Shown piece by piece: positions 1 through 6,649 of a stretch of DNA of 48,275 nucleotides. The translations under genes and the position numbers were made by a program. The stretch comes from Caryophanales bacterium UBA2298 (GTDB taxonomy: Bacteria > Bacillota_I > Bacilli_A > Izemoplasmatales > Hujiaoplasmataceae). The notes under the pieces were generated by a model, which saw only the letters and a program-made list of their open reading frames with translations, was not told the origin of the DNA and did no database searches. The stretch is from NCBI GenBank assembly GCA_002345425.1, contig DDWA01000058.1, positions 22,565-70,839 of the forward strand, read 5' to 3'. How positions within the stretch are numbered: the first letter of the stretch is position 1; each line of letters opens with the position of its first letter.

Positions 1-1432
1 TATATAAGAATCTATTTTTCGGATCTGCATGATAAGTAACTTTATTAGCTTTGCCTCTTAAAGATGCAAAACCCTCTTGATAAGTTTTAAATTCATGCTT
101 TGAAACTAAAGCCGAAATTAGCGCCCCTAATGCTGTAGCTTCTGAAGAATCATAAACCGAAACTGCCTTATTGAAAACATCTGCTTGAATCTGGTTGAAG
201 GTCGGAAACTTAGTTAATCCTCCCGCTGCATGAATTATGTCAACATAGCCAATCAAATTAGCAATCAATTCAATATTTTCTGCCATCTCAAGCGCAATAC
301 CCTCTAAGACACTTCTTGCAAAGTCGCCACGTTGGTGTTCAAGTGTTGCGTTAAAGAACACTCCCTTAGATAACGGATTCCAATAAGGAGCGGCACTCCC
401 TTTGAAATGCGGTACCAATAAAAGCCCTTTAGCGCCTGGTTGTGACGCAATCACTTCAGCGTTTATCGTATCAAACGTATCTTCTTTATAGAACTGATCG
501 CGGTACCATGCGTAGATGTTCCCACTCGTTAATAGACCCGCTTCTACGACCCACTTACCCGGTACTGCGCTAGCGCTAAGTAGCACGCGCATGTTCTCAT
601 CAAACACAGGCTTGTCCGCGTGCGCGATGATGAAAGAACCTGTGCCAATGTTTGCTTCCAATGTTCCTTCAGTCAAAACATTAAGTCCTACAGCTGCGCA
701 TTGTTGATCGCCACCAGCTAGAATTACATCTATATTTTTCGCTAAACCAGTTTTTTCAACTGCTTGGTCATTTAAAAACCCAATGGAAGTTCCTGGTTTA
801 ACAATCTCTACTAACTTTTCTTTATCTAAATCAAAAGCATTAATCAACTCGTCATCCCAAGCAAACTTATGAATATCCATCAAAAGCGTTCTTGCAGCTT
901 GGGTAACGTCAGTCACAAATCTACCAGTTAAAAGGTAAGCGACGTAATCTTGAACACCGATAAACTTATAAGTTTCATCATATAAATCAGGCATATTGTT
1001 TTTAACCCATTTCATCTTCGGTGCAGAAAAATATGAATCCAATCTTAATCCTGTTTTTTGATAGATATCTTGCATAGACATCTTTTCTTTGACACTTCTT
1101 GTTTCTTCATGGCTTCTCCGGTCTTGCCAAGTGATGGCATTATATAACACCTTGCCCTGACGATTGACCGGAATGATTGAAGCTCTTTGTGAAGTTAAAG
1201 AAATTGATTCGATTGTTATTTTATGTTTTTTTGCATAATCATTGATATCTTTTAAAGTATCGTACAAAGTATCCTTCCAAGTTCTCGGATCTTGTTCTAC
1301 TTCAATGCCATTGAAGAATGGCGAATAAGGTAACTGCGAAGTAAACAACGATTCACCTTTCTTATTATAAAGAATGGTCCTCATACTTTGCGTACCGACA
1401 TCAACGATTGCAATTGCTTTATCTTTATTCAT
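1..1432 (-). CDS. FGGY-family carbohydrate kinase, C-terminus cut by window edge
   Basis: About 477 codons are open from the ATG at 1432 to the left edge with no stop, so only the last few residues are missing (the family is about 490-510 aa). The N-terminus has the phosphate-1 motif DVGTQSMR of the sugar-kinase/actin fold, followed by the TWQDRR loop near residue 115 that is typical of FGGY kinases. The ATP-side motifs GGDQQCAAVG and IGTGSF and the C-terminal AAGGLTKFPTFNQIQAD are also present. These enzymes phosphorylate open-chain sugars, polyols or sugar acids in the cytosol. It overlaps the aldolase by 8 bp and is the third gene of the operon driven from 3414-3442. Together with the dehydrogenase and aldolase it should form an oxidise-phosphorylate-cleave route. 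The substrate is not evident from sequence; the closest general resemblance is to xylulo-/glycerol-kinase type members. Confidence 0.88.
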   Translation of the reverse strand, partial: MNKDKAIAIVDVGTQSMRTILYNKKGESLFTSQLPYSPFFNGIEVEQDPRTWKDTLYDTLKDINDYAKKHKITIESISLTSQRASIIPVNRQGKVLYNAITWQDRRSHEETRSVKEKMSMQDIYQKTGLRLDSYFSAPKMKWVKNNMPDLYDETYKFIGVQDYVAYLLTGRFVTDVTQAARTLLMDIHKFAWDDELINAFDLDKEKLVEIVKPGTSIGFLNDQAVEKTGLAKNIDVILAGGDQQCAAVGLNVLTEGTLEANIGTGSFIIAHADKPVFDENMRVLLSASAVPGKWVVEAGLLTSGNIYAWYRDQFYKEDTFDTINAEVIASQPGAKGLLLVPHFKGSAAPYWNPLSKGVFFNATLEHQRGDFARSVLEGIALEMAENIELIANLIGYVDIIHAAGGLTKFPTFNQIQADVFNKAVSVYDSSEATALGALISALVSKHEFKTYQEGFASLRGKANKVTYHADPKNRFLY

Positions 1433-2264
1433 AAACCTTAAACATCTCCATATGTTCGATGATGGTTTCTTTAGCGACTTTAACTGCTTTTACACTTAAT
1501 TGTGAAAAATGCACTTCTTCATTTTTTACAATAGTTTTTCCAAATAACTGTACAACTTGACGAGAAATTTCTGTATTGACATTAATCTTTGCAATTCCGT
1601 TTTTAATACATTCATGAACGGTATTTTTAGGTGTTCCACTACCACCATGTAGTACTAAAGGAATACTGACTAAAGCTTTAATTTCTTTTAAACGGTCAAC
1701 GCTGATATTAGGTTCTCCCTTATACATTCCATGGACTGTTCCAATGGAAACCGCCAAACAGTCAACTTTTGTAGCTTCTACAAATTCTTTAGCTTGTAAA
1801 GGATCAGTATAATTAGTTACGCCTTCATCCTCATTAGAATGACTTCCTAAAGCGATAGAACCAAGCTCTGCTTCAACAGTAACATTATTCTTATGTGCGT
1901 AATCAACCACTTCTTTTGTGTTGGCTAAATTTTCTTCAAAGCTAAGGTGTGAACCATCATACATAACTGAAGTAAATCCAGAATCAATCGCTTTTTTGAT
2001 TTGTTCGATATCTTTAGTATGATCAAGATGCAACACTACCGGTAAGTCCATATCAAGTGTCATTGTTCTTACTAAATTAGCAACTTCTTTAAGCTCCATG
2101 TTAGCTAGATATTTCTCTCCAAATGCTATAATAGCTGGAGTTTTATTTTCTTTTATTGCTTCAACTACTGCTTTGATCGTTTCATAATTATAAACGTTAA
2201 AAGCTCCAACTGCGTATTTATTATCTAGTGCTTGGTATAAAACATCATTCAAATTCGCAATCAT
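1425..2264 (-). CDS. Class II (zinc) ketose-bisphosphate aldolase, GatY/KbaY/FbaA type
   Basis: A 279-residue class II aldolase of normal length. Visible motifs are HLDH near residue 80 (first zinc ligand), the AELGSIALG segment, the zinc histidine in SIGTVHGMYKGEP, and the DHAP-phosphate loop LHGGSG near residue 208. The family cleaves ketose 1-phosphates or 1,6-bisphosphates to DHAP plus an aldehyde. Its start overlaps the end of the hydroxyacid dehydrogenase by 4 bp and its end overlaps the FGGY kinase start, so the three are translationally coupled. The context (sugar-acid genes, DeoR control) argues against a glycolytic FbaA and for cleavage of a phosphorylated intermediate made by the adjacent kinase. 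The exact sugar is inferred only as a short ketose or sugar acid. Confidence 0.9.
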   Translation of the reverse strand: MIANLNDVLYQALDNKYAVGAFNVYNYETIKAVVEAIKENKTPAIIAFGEKYLANMELKEVANLVRTMTLDMDLPVVLHLDHTKDIEQIKKAIDSGFTSVMYDGSHLSFEENLANTKEVVDYAHKNNVTVEAELGSIALGSHSNEDEGVTNYTDPLQAKEFVEATKVDCLAVSIGTVHGMYKGEPNISVDRLKEIKALVSIPLVLHGGSGTPKNTVHECIKNGIAKINVNTEISRQVVQLFGKTIVKNEEVHFSQLSVKAVKVAKETIIEHMEMFKVYE

Positions 2265-3346
2265 TTTTTAACACCTGCAAGCCATTTTTTAAAGTCTTCA
2301 TTTTCTAATACTTCAGGATTTAAAATAAATTGCGCTTTTTTTCCTAATAAGAATTTTTCAATATCTTCAAATAATAAATAAGGTGATCCAGTTAAAACTT
2401 CTGTTGTTGTTCCTGCAATATGAGTTGTTAAAGTTACATTGTCCAAATCAATGTATTTAGAATTAGGATCGATTGGTTCTTCATCAAAAACATCCAACCC
2501 AGCGCCTGCAATCTTCTTACTCTTTAACATTTCATATAGATAATCCATATCAATCAATCCAGAGCGTCCAGTATTAATAATATAAGAAGTTGGTTTCATC
2601 ATATCTAAATATTCTTTAGAAGCCCAGCCTTTAGTTGCTTCAACTAAACGCAAATGGATCGTTAGAAAATCTGATTCTTTAAACAATGTTTCTTTATCAA
2701 CCGGTGTACAATTCGCTTCTAAAATATCTTCTTCAGGAGTAAAAGCATCATAAACCAAAACCTCCAAATCCCAACCTTGAAGTTTTTGTGCAACTAATCT
2801 ACCGATATAACCAAATCCAGCAATCCCGATCTTCTTACCTTTTAACTGTGGTACAAAATCAACGTTAGAAAACTCTTTTTGCCAACCCCTATTCTTGATT
2901 GAATAATGTGCTTTAGCAATGTTTCTTGACTCAGCTAACATTAAACCTACCGCAAAATCAGATACTGCTTCTGCATTTCTTCCCATAACGTTAAAAGCTA
3001 AAATTCCTCTTTTAGTCGCTTCCTTCAAGTTAATGTTTTCTTTGCCCGCTCTTGCTAATCCGACAATTTTTAAATTTGGCATTGCATCCATTAACTTTGA
3101 TGATACTGGGACAAATAATCCCGCTAATAATTCTGCATCAGATCCTTCATTTAAAACAACATCAGGAACCACTTCAATCTCAGGTCCTTGTTGTTCCACT
3201 TTAAGTCTTCTGTCTTGTAAAGCAGACCAGTCCTTCTCAAAATCCTCCATTGCCATTTTATTAAAAAACTTCTTGATGTGTTTTTCATATGCTGGTTTGA
3301 ACATTTTGCTTGTGATCATCGGGTCTCCAGAAATAATTGCTTTCAT
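2261..3346 (-). CDS. D-isomer-specific 2-hydroxyacid dehydrogenase
   Basis: 361 residues with the NAD-binding Rossmann motif GIAGFGYIG near residue 173 and the family catalytic triad: Arg in INTGRSGLID, Glu in DVFDEEPID and His in LTTHIAGTT. The N-terminal catalytic half is slightly longer than in SerA-type enzymes, with a charged stretch around residues 30-55. It should interconvert a 2-hydroxyacid and a 2-ketoacid with NAD(H) in the cytosol. It is first in a three-gene operon (dehydrogenase, aldolase, FGGY kinase) with its own promoter and DeoR-type repeats. The good Shine-Dalgarno AGGAGG lies just upstream of the ATG at 3346. It is probably a sugar-acid dehydrogenase rather than phosphoglycerate dehydrogenase, given the neighbours. 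Confidence 0.88.
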   Translation of the reverse strand: MKAIISGDPMITSKMFKPAYEKHIKKFFNKMAMEDFEKDWSALQDRRLKVEQQGPEIEVVPDVVLNEGSDAELLAGLFVPVSSKLMDAMPNLKIVGLARAGKENINLKEATKRGILAFNVMGRNAEAVSDFAVGLMLAESRNIAKAHYSIKNRGWQKEFSNVDFVPQLKGKKIGIAGFGYIGRLVAQKLQGWDLEVLVYDAFTPEEDILEANCTPVDKETLFKESDFLTIHLRLVEATKGWASKEYLDMMKPTSYIINTGRSGLIDMDYLYEMLKSKKIAGAGLDVFDEEPIDPNSKYIDLDNVTLTTHIAGTTTEVLTGSPYLLFEDIEKFLLGKKAQFILNPEVLENEDFKKWLAGVKK

Positions 3347-3378
3347 TATAAATCCTCCTATATTTTTATATTTTTAAT

Positions 3379-3398
3379 TGTTTGTTTGTGTTCTTTTT
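3379..3398. promoter_or_regulatory. DeoR-type operator, two 10-bp repeats, downstream of promoter
   Basis: Two tandem 10-mers, TGTTTGTTTG and TGTTCTTTTT, start at 3379 and 3389, exactly one helical turn apart. They lie between the -10 box of the dehydrogenase promoter and its start codon, where a bound repressor would block transcription. The same repeat occurs at 3451-3470 and three times in the deoR promoter. Binding by the DeoR protein at 5728-6507 is inferred; direct repeats are a usual operator form for this family. Confidence 0.65.
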
Positions 3399-3413
3399 AA
3401 TATTTACGATAGT

Positions 3414-3442
3414 ATTATAAGATAAAAAAGCATTGTTGTCAA
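3414..3442 (-). promoter_or_regulatory. Consensus sigma-A promoter of the dehydrogenase-aldolase-kinase operon
   Basis: On the minus strand there is a perfect TTGACA (complement of 3437-3442), a 17-nt spacer and a perfect TATAAT (complement of 3414-3419). The -35 box lies inside the hairpin 3424-3451 that also looks like the terminator of the upstream pdxA2-like gene. DeoR-type repeats flank the promoter on both sides (3379-3398 and 3451-3470). Confidence 0.85.
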
Positions 3443-3451
3443 TGCTTTTTT
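3424..3451 (-). terminator. Hairpin after the pdxA2-like gene, shared with the next promoter
   Basis: A 12-bp perfect stem (3424-3435 with 3440-3451) closes a 4-nt loop. It is flanked by A-run and T-run so that either strand ends in U-rich RNA. It sits 18 bp past the stop of the pdxA2-like gene. Its loop-side arm holds the TTGACA -35 box of the next operon. Confidence 0.7.
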
Positions 3452-3470
3452 GTTCGTTTTTGTTCTTTTT
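3451..3470. promoter_or_regulatory. DeoR-type operator, two 10-bp repeats, upstream of promoter
   Basis: TGTTCGTTTT and TGTTCTTTTT start at 3451 and 3461, 10 bp apart. They lie just upstream of the -35 box at 3437-3442 and run into the stop codon of the pdxA2-like gene. The spacing to the downstream copy (3379) is 72 bp, close to seven helical turns, so looping between the two sites is conceivable. Confidence 0.6.
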
Positions 3471-4468
3471 TATCTTTTTTTGAAATATGGCGCATATTTA
3501 GCTGCGAGAATAATCGCTTCTGACATTGAAATCTCATTAGCGATGTTTTTTCCTGCAATATCCATTGCTGTTCCATGATCAACTGAAGTTCTTAAAAATG
3601 GCATGCCATTAGTAATTGAAATCGTGCGATGGAAATCATAGGTCTTAGTAGCAATATGACCTTGATCATGATAAAGCGATAAAATAGCTGCCCATTTTCC
3701 GCTTAAGCCAATCGTAAAGATTGAATCTGCAGGGACCGGACCGATAACATCATATCCTTGGTTCTTCATTTCTTCTATCGCCGGAACAATCTCTTCCACT
3801 TCTTCCCAACCAAATAAACCATGTTCGCCTGAATGAGGATTTAATCCAGCTACGGCAATCGTCCCTTTAACTCCTAAACGATCTAAAGCTTCGTGAGAGC
3901 GTTTAATATAATCCATTACTCTTTCTTTTTTAACCATATCAATTGCTTTTCTTAAACTCACATGCCTTGATAAGAAAAATACTCTTAATTTTTCAATTTC
4001 AAACATCGTCAACGGATCATTGGTATTTGAAAGTGAGGCAAATATTTCAGTGTGACCGATAAATGGCACATTAGCAGCTTTTAAGCTTTCTTTATTGATC
4101 GGAGTAGTCGCAATAGCGTTAATAAAATCTTTATCGCTTAATTCAACGCTCATTTTGATATATTCAAAAGCTGCTTGTCCGCACATAGCATCAACTTTAC
4201 CTAAAACTAACTTTTCCATCTCAATATTATTGACTGGATAGACATAGACAGCACCTTTTTTAAACTCAATATTTCTGGGATCATTAACTTCTTCAAGCGA
4301 ACAATCAAGTTTATAAAGATCAATTATTTGTTGTAAAACATTTAAGTCGCCAATTAAAAGCGGATTAGCAACCGCCAAAACTCTTTCATCAAGAGCTGAC
4401 TTGATTGCAATTTCTGGCCCAATACCAGCGGGGTCACCAATTGGAACCCCAATAATCGGTTTTTTCAT
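3470..4468 (-). CDS. PdxA2-like 4-phospho-sugar-acid dehydrogenase (PdxA family)
   Basis: 332 residues of the PdxA family: GVPIGDPAGIGPE at the N-terminus, GHTEIFA near residue 140, and the metal-binding histidine segments SLYHDQGHIATK and SVDHGTAMDIAGK near the C-terminus. Classical PdxA acts on 4-phosphohydroxythreonine in vitamin B6 synthesis. The PdxA2 branch, found next to DUF1537 kinases, oxidises and decarboxylates D-threonate or D-erythronate 4-phosphate to DHAP. Here the gene lies directly downstream of a DUF1537 kinase with no gap and under a DeoR regulator, with no B6 genes nearby, so the PdxA2 role is preferred. It gives the pathway an exit to glycolysis. Confidence 0.9.
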   Translation of the reverse strand: MKKPIIGVPIGDPAGIGPEIAIKSALDERVLAVANPLLIGDLNVLQQIIDLYKLDCSLEEVNDPRNIEFKKGAVYVYPVNNIEMEKLVLGKVDAMCGQAAFEYIKMSVELSDKDFINAIATTPINKESLKAANVPFIGHTEIFASLSNTNDPLTMFEIEKLRVFFLSRHVSLRKAIDMVKKERVMDYIKRSHEALDRLGVKGTIAVAGLNPHSGEHGLFGWEEVEEIVPAIEEMKNQGYDVIGPVPADSIFTIGLSGKWAAILSLYHDQGHIATKTYDFHRTISITNGMPFLRTSVDHGTAMDIAGKNIANEISMSEAIILAAKYAPYFKKR

Positions 4469-5734
4469 TTACATTTCTCCTTCAAAATATTCACTTATTA
4501 ATAAGTAAGCATCTTCATTACCAATCATACCACCCTTGGTAATGATTGGTAATCCTGCAAAGTTTCCTTCGACCACCTTTCCATAAACACATAAAGGCAT
4601 AACTTCATCAATCAACTCAATTCCCTTTGCATCATTATCTAGCAAGAAACTAAGCGTTGTGTCTCCCCCACTTGAAAATATTCCTTTTATCTTATAGTTT
4701 TCAAGTACATATCTAGCGATTTTAGCTAAACTTAAATTGATTATCTTAGAAACGTCATCAACTTCAATTTTTTTATCTTTAGCAATCTCGAACAGATTCA
4801 ATACTACTCTTTTATCAATATCAAAGGTAGATATTGCGATATGATTATGAGTTGAAATAACAATTTTATTTAAAACATCTTTGCTAATATTATCAACATT
4901 TTTTTCGTCTAACAAATCAAGCGGATTAAGTGAGATTACTTTAATAGTATTTTTCCCTCTAACATATTTCAATTGGTTAAAGGTTGTATCAGTAACGCTA
5001 CCTACTAAATACAAGAACTTCTCTTCGCTTACACCAGTCTTGATTTTTTCTTTAGTATAATAAAAAGTAAAAACACCTGGATCAACGGTAATAACATCAC
5101 AACCTATACTCACTAAAGCTCTTGAGATCAGAGCAATGTCTTCATTGGTTTCAGCGTCAAAGATAATTCCATCATATTTTTTATAAGCTTCAACTATTTT
5201 TCCTACTAAAAAAGACTTATCGATATATGCATCTTTATAGATATTAAATAATGTTCCTTCAAACTGTTTTTTAAACAAAGTATAAGCATCACTTGTATCA
5301 ATCGGCATCTTGGGATCCTTCGCTACATCCGTCTTTTCAAGACTGACGCCATTAACATAAACTTGACCGTTCTTACAAATTCTTCCGGATTTAGGAAAAG
5401 ATGGAACTATAGCGATTTTCCTGTTGGGAAAAACCTCTTTAAATGCATTAAGCTCCGCCCCTAAATTACCCCTTAAGGTAGAGTCAACACGCTTGTTAAG
5501 AACAACAATTTCTTCATTTTTAAATTGCTTCAACACTTCTAAAACTCGCTCTTTAGCAACACTAGCTTCAACTGCTCTTGAGTCAGTTGAAACAGCTAAA
5601 GAATCATATCCAGAATAATCTGGTAAATCACATTGATTTATCGCACTTAAAGTTTTTAACTTTAACTTATTTAAAAGAATCGCACTAGCATTTGCCCCTG
5701 TTGAATCATCACATACAAATAAGGTTTTTAACAT
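4469..5734 (-). CDS. DUF1537 four-carbon acid-sugar kinase
   Basis: 421 residues, the normal length for this two-domain kinase family. The N-terminal domain opens with CDDSTGANASA, a variant of the family DDxTGA substrate motif. The C-terminal nucleotide domain has the FSSGGDTTLSFLL motif near residue 356 and ends with GLPIITKGGMIGNEDAY, where most members have KGGxFG. Characterised members phosphorylate D-threonate, D-erythronate or 3-oxo-tetronates at O4. It overlaps deoR by 7 bp upstream and abuts the pdxA2-like gene downstream, the usual pairing for threonate/erythronate use. The divergent last motif means the substrate should not be assumed. Confidence 0.88.
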   Translation of the reverse strand: MLKTLFVCDDSTGANASAILLNKLKLKTLSAINQCDLPDYSGYDSLAVSTDSRAVEASVAKERVLEVLKQFKNEEIVVLNKRVDSTLRGNLGAELNAFKEVFPNRKIAIVPSFPKSGRICKNGQVYVNGVSLEKTDVAKDPKMPIDTSDAYTLFKKQFEGTLFNIYKDAYIDKSFLVGKIVEAYKKYDGIIFDAETNEDIALISRALVSIGCDVITVDPGVFTFYYTKEKIKTGVSEEKFLYLVGSVTDTTFNQLKYVRGKNTIKVISLNPLDLLDEKNVDNISKDVLNKIVISTHNHIAISTFDIDKRVVLNLFEIAKDKKIEVDDVSKIINLSLAKIARYVLENYKIKGIFSSGGDTTLSFLLDNDAKGIELIDEVMPLCVYGKVVEGNFAGLPIITKGGMIGNEDAYLLISEYFEGEM

Positions 5735-6507
5735 TCCTTGTCCTCTTTTCTGTTACATTTAACACTGACAAATTCCGTTGCTTTTAAATCAAAATTAGTC
5801 AATTCGTTGACATCAAAGTCAGTAATAACGACATCAAAATCATTGATGTTAAGAATCTTATACAAGGACTTGCTGTAGAACTTAGATGAATCAACTAAAA
5901 GAATTGATTTATTAGCACTCTCATAAGCAATTTTTTTCATTTTCATTCGGTTGATATCCGGTGTACAAAGATTCATTTCGTTATCGACTGACGATGTTCC
6001 TAAAAACGCAACATCGATGTTAAATTCTTTTAACATTTCTTGTGCATAAACATCAGTTACACTACCAGTTTCCTTACCAATTAAGCCTCCCAAAAAGATA
6101 ACTTGATTATTCGATAACATCAAGTGAGCCGCAATCCTAATATCATTAGTAATAACTGTCAAATCTTGAGTTGGTAATTTTTGCGCTAATTCAAATGTAG
6201 TCGTTCCTGCATCTAAGTAAATAATCTTGTTGTTTTCTAAAAAAGTAACAGCTTTTCTAGTAATGCATTGTTTGATTTCAGCATTTTCTTCACGTTTATC
6301 ATTATATGCCATTTCTTGCAAAAGCACTCGATTCATTAAAGCTCCTCCGTGAGTTCTCTGTAAAAGGTTGTTCTCCTGAAGCTTTTCTAAATCTCTTCTA
6401 ATTGTCATTTTTGATACATTGAATTTTATGGCAAATTCTTCGACTGAAACGTTACCTTTTTCGCTTAAAAGTGAAAGAATTTCCAATTGGCGATTGTTGC
6501 TTATCAT
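5728..6507 (-). CDS. DeoR-family transcriptional repressor of the sugar-acid island
   Basis: 259 residues. The N-terminal DeoR helix-turn-helix covers residues 1-55 (RQLEILSLLSEKGNVSVEE then SKMTIRRDLEKL and the RTHGGA linker). The C-terminal sensor domain has the isomerase-like signature YLDAGTTTFELAQKL, TVITNDIRIA and FLGGLIGKETGSV, and ends with TDFDVNE. Such proteins sense sugar phosphates. It leads the operon deoR - DUF1537 - pdxA2. Its own promoter carries three 10-bp-phased repeats, and the same repeats flank the promoter at 3414-3442, so it probably autoregulates and controls both operons. The start is set by AAAGGAG 8 bp upstream of the ATG at 6507. Confidence 0.9.
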   Translation of the reverse strand: MISNNRQLEILSLLSEKGNVSVEEFAIKFNVSKMTIRRDLEKLQENNLLQRTHGGALMNRVLLQEMAYNDKREENAEIKQCITRKAVTFLENNKIIYLDAGTTTFELAQKLPTQDLTVITNDIRIAAHLMLSNNQVIFLGGLIGKETGSVTDVYAQEMLKEFNIDVAFLGTSSVDNEMNLCTPDINRMKMKKIAYESANKSILLVDSSKFYSKSLYKILNINDFDVVITDFDVNELTNFDLKATEFVSVKCNRKEDKEC

Positions 6508-6519
6508 AATATTCTCCTT

Positions 6520-6549
6520 TGTTTGCTTATGTTTGTTTTTGTTTGTTTT
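6520..6549. promoter_or_regulatory. DeoR operator: three 10-bp-phased TGTTTG repeats
   Basis: TGTTTG starts at 6520, 6530 and 6540, each separated by exactly 10 bp. The array sits immediately downstream of the deoR -10 box (6550-6555) and ends 12 bp before the deoR start codon. Position and repeat form suggest an autoregulatory operator. Confidence 0.7.
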
Positions 6550-6578
6550 ATTGTATCACGAAACAATTTTTATTGCAA
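6550..6578 (-). promoter_or_regulatory. Sigma-A promoter of deoR-DUF1537-pdxA2
   Basis: On the minus strand TTGCAA (complement of 6573-6578), a 17-nt spacer and TACAAT (complement of 6550-6555). The operator repeats begin directly after the -10 box. Confidence 0.7.
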
Positions 6579-6607
6579 TAAGAACAACCTATAATTTGTT
6601 TAAATAA

Positions 6608-6636
6608 AAAGAAGCGCCTTAAAAAAGCGCTTCTAA
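6608..6636 (-). terminator. Rho-independent terminator of the pullulanase gene
   Basis: An 8-bp stem AGAAGCGC/GCGCTTCT (6610-6617 with 6627-6634) is followed on the minus strand by a TTTTTATTT tail. It lies 16 bp after the pullulanase stop codon. Confidence 0.8.
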
Positions 6637-6649
6637 AATGAAATTAAAT

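Noticed and set aside
2261..3346. Phosphoglycerate dehydrogenase SerA
   Set aside because: No ACT or intervening domain, no serine-biosynthesis neighbours, and it is regulated with sugar-acid genes.
2919..3377. 152-codon plus-strand open frame
   Set aside because: It lies wholly antisense to the hydroxyacid dehydrogenase, has a shadow-type composition and no ribosome site. The minus-strand gene has all family motifs.
3470..4468. Vitamin B6 biosynthetic PdxA
   Set aside because: Adjacent to a DUF1537 kinase and DeoR with no pdx genes, so the PdxA2 role is more likely.
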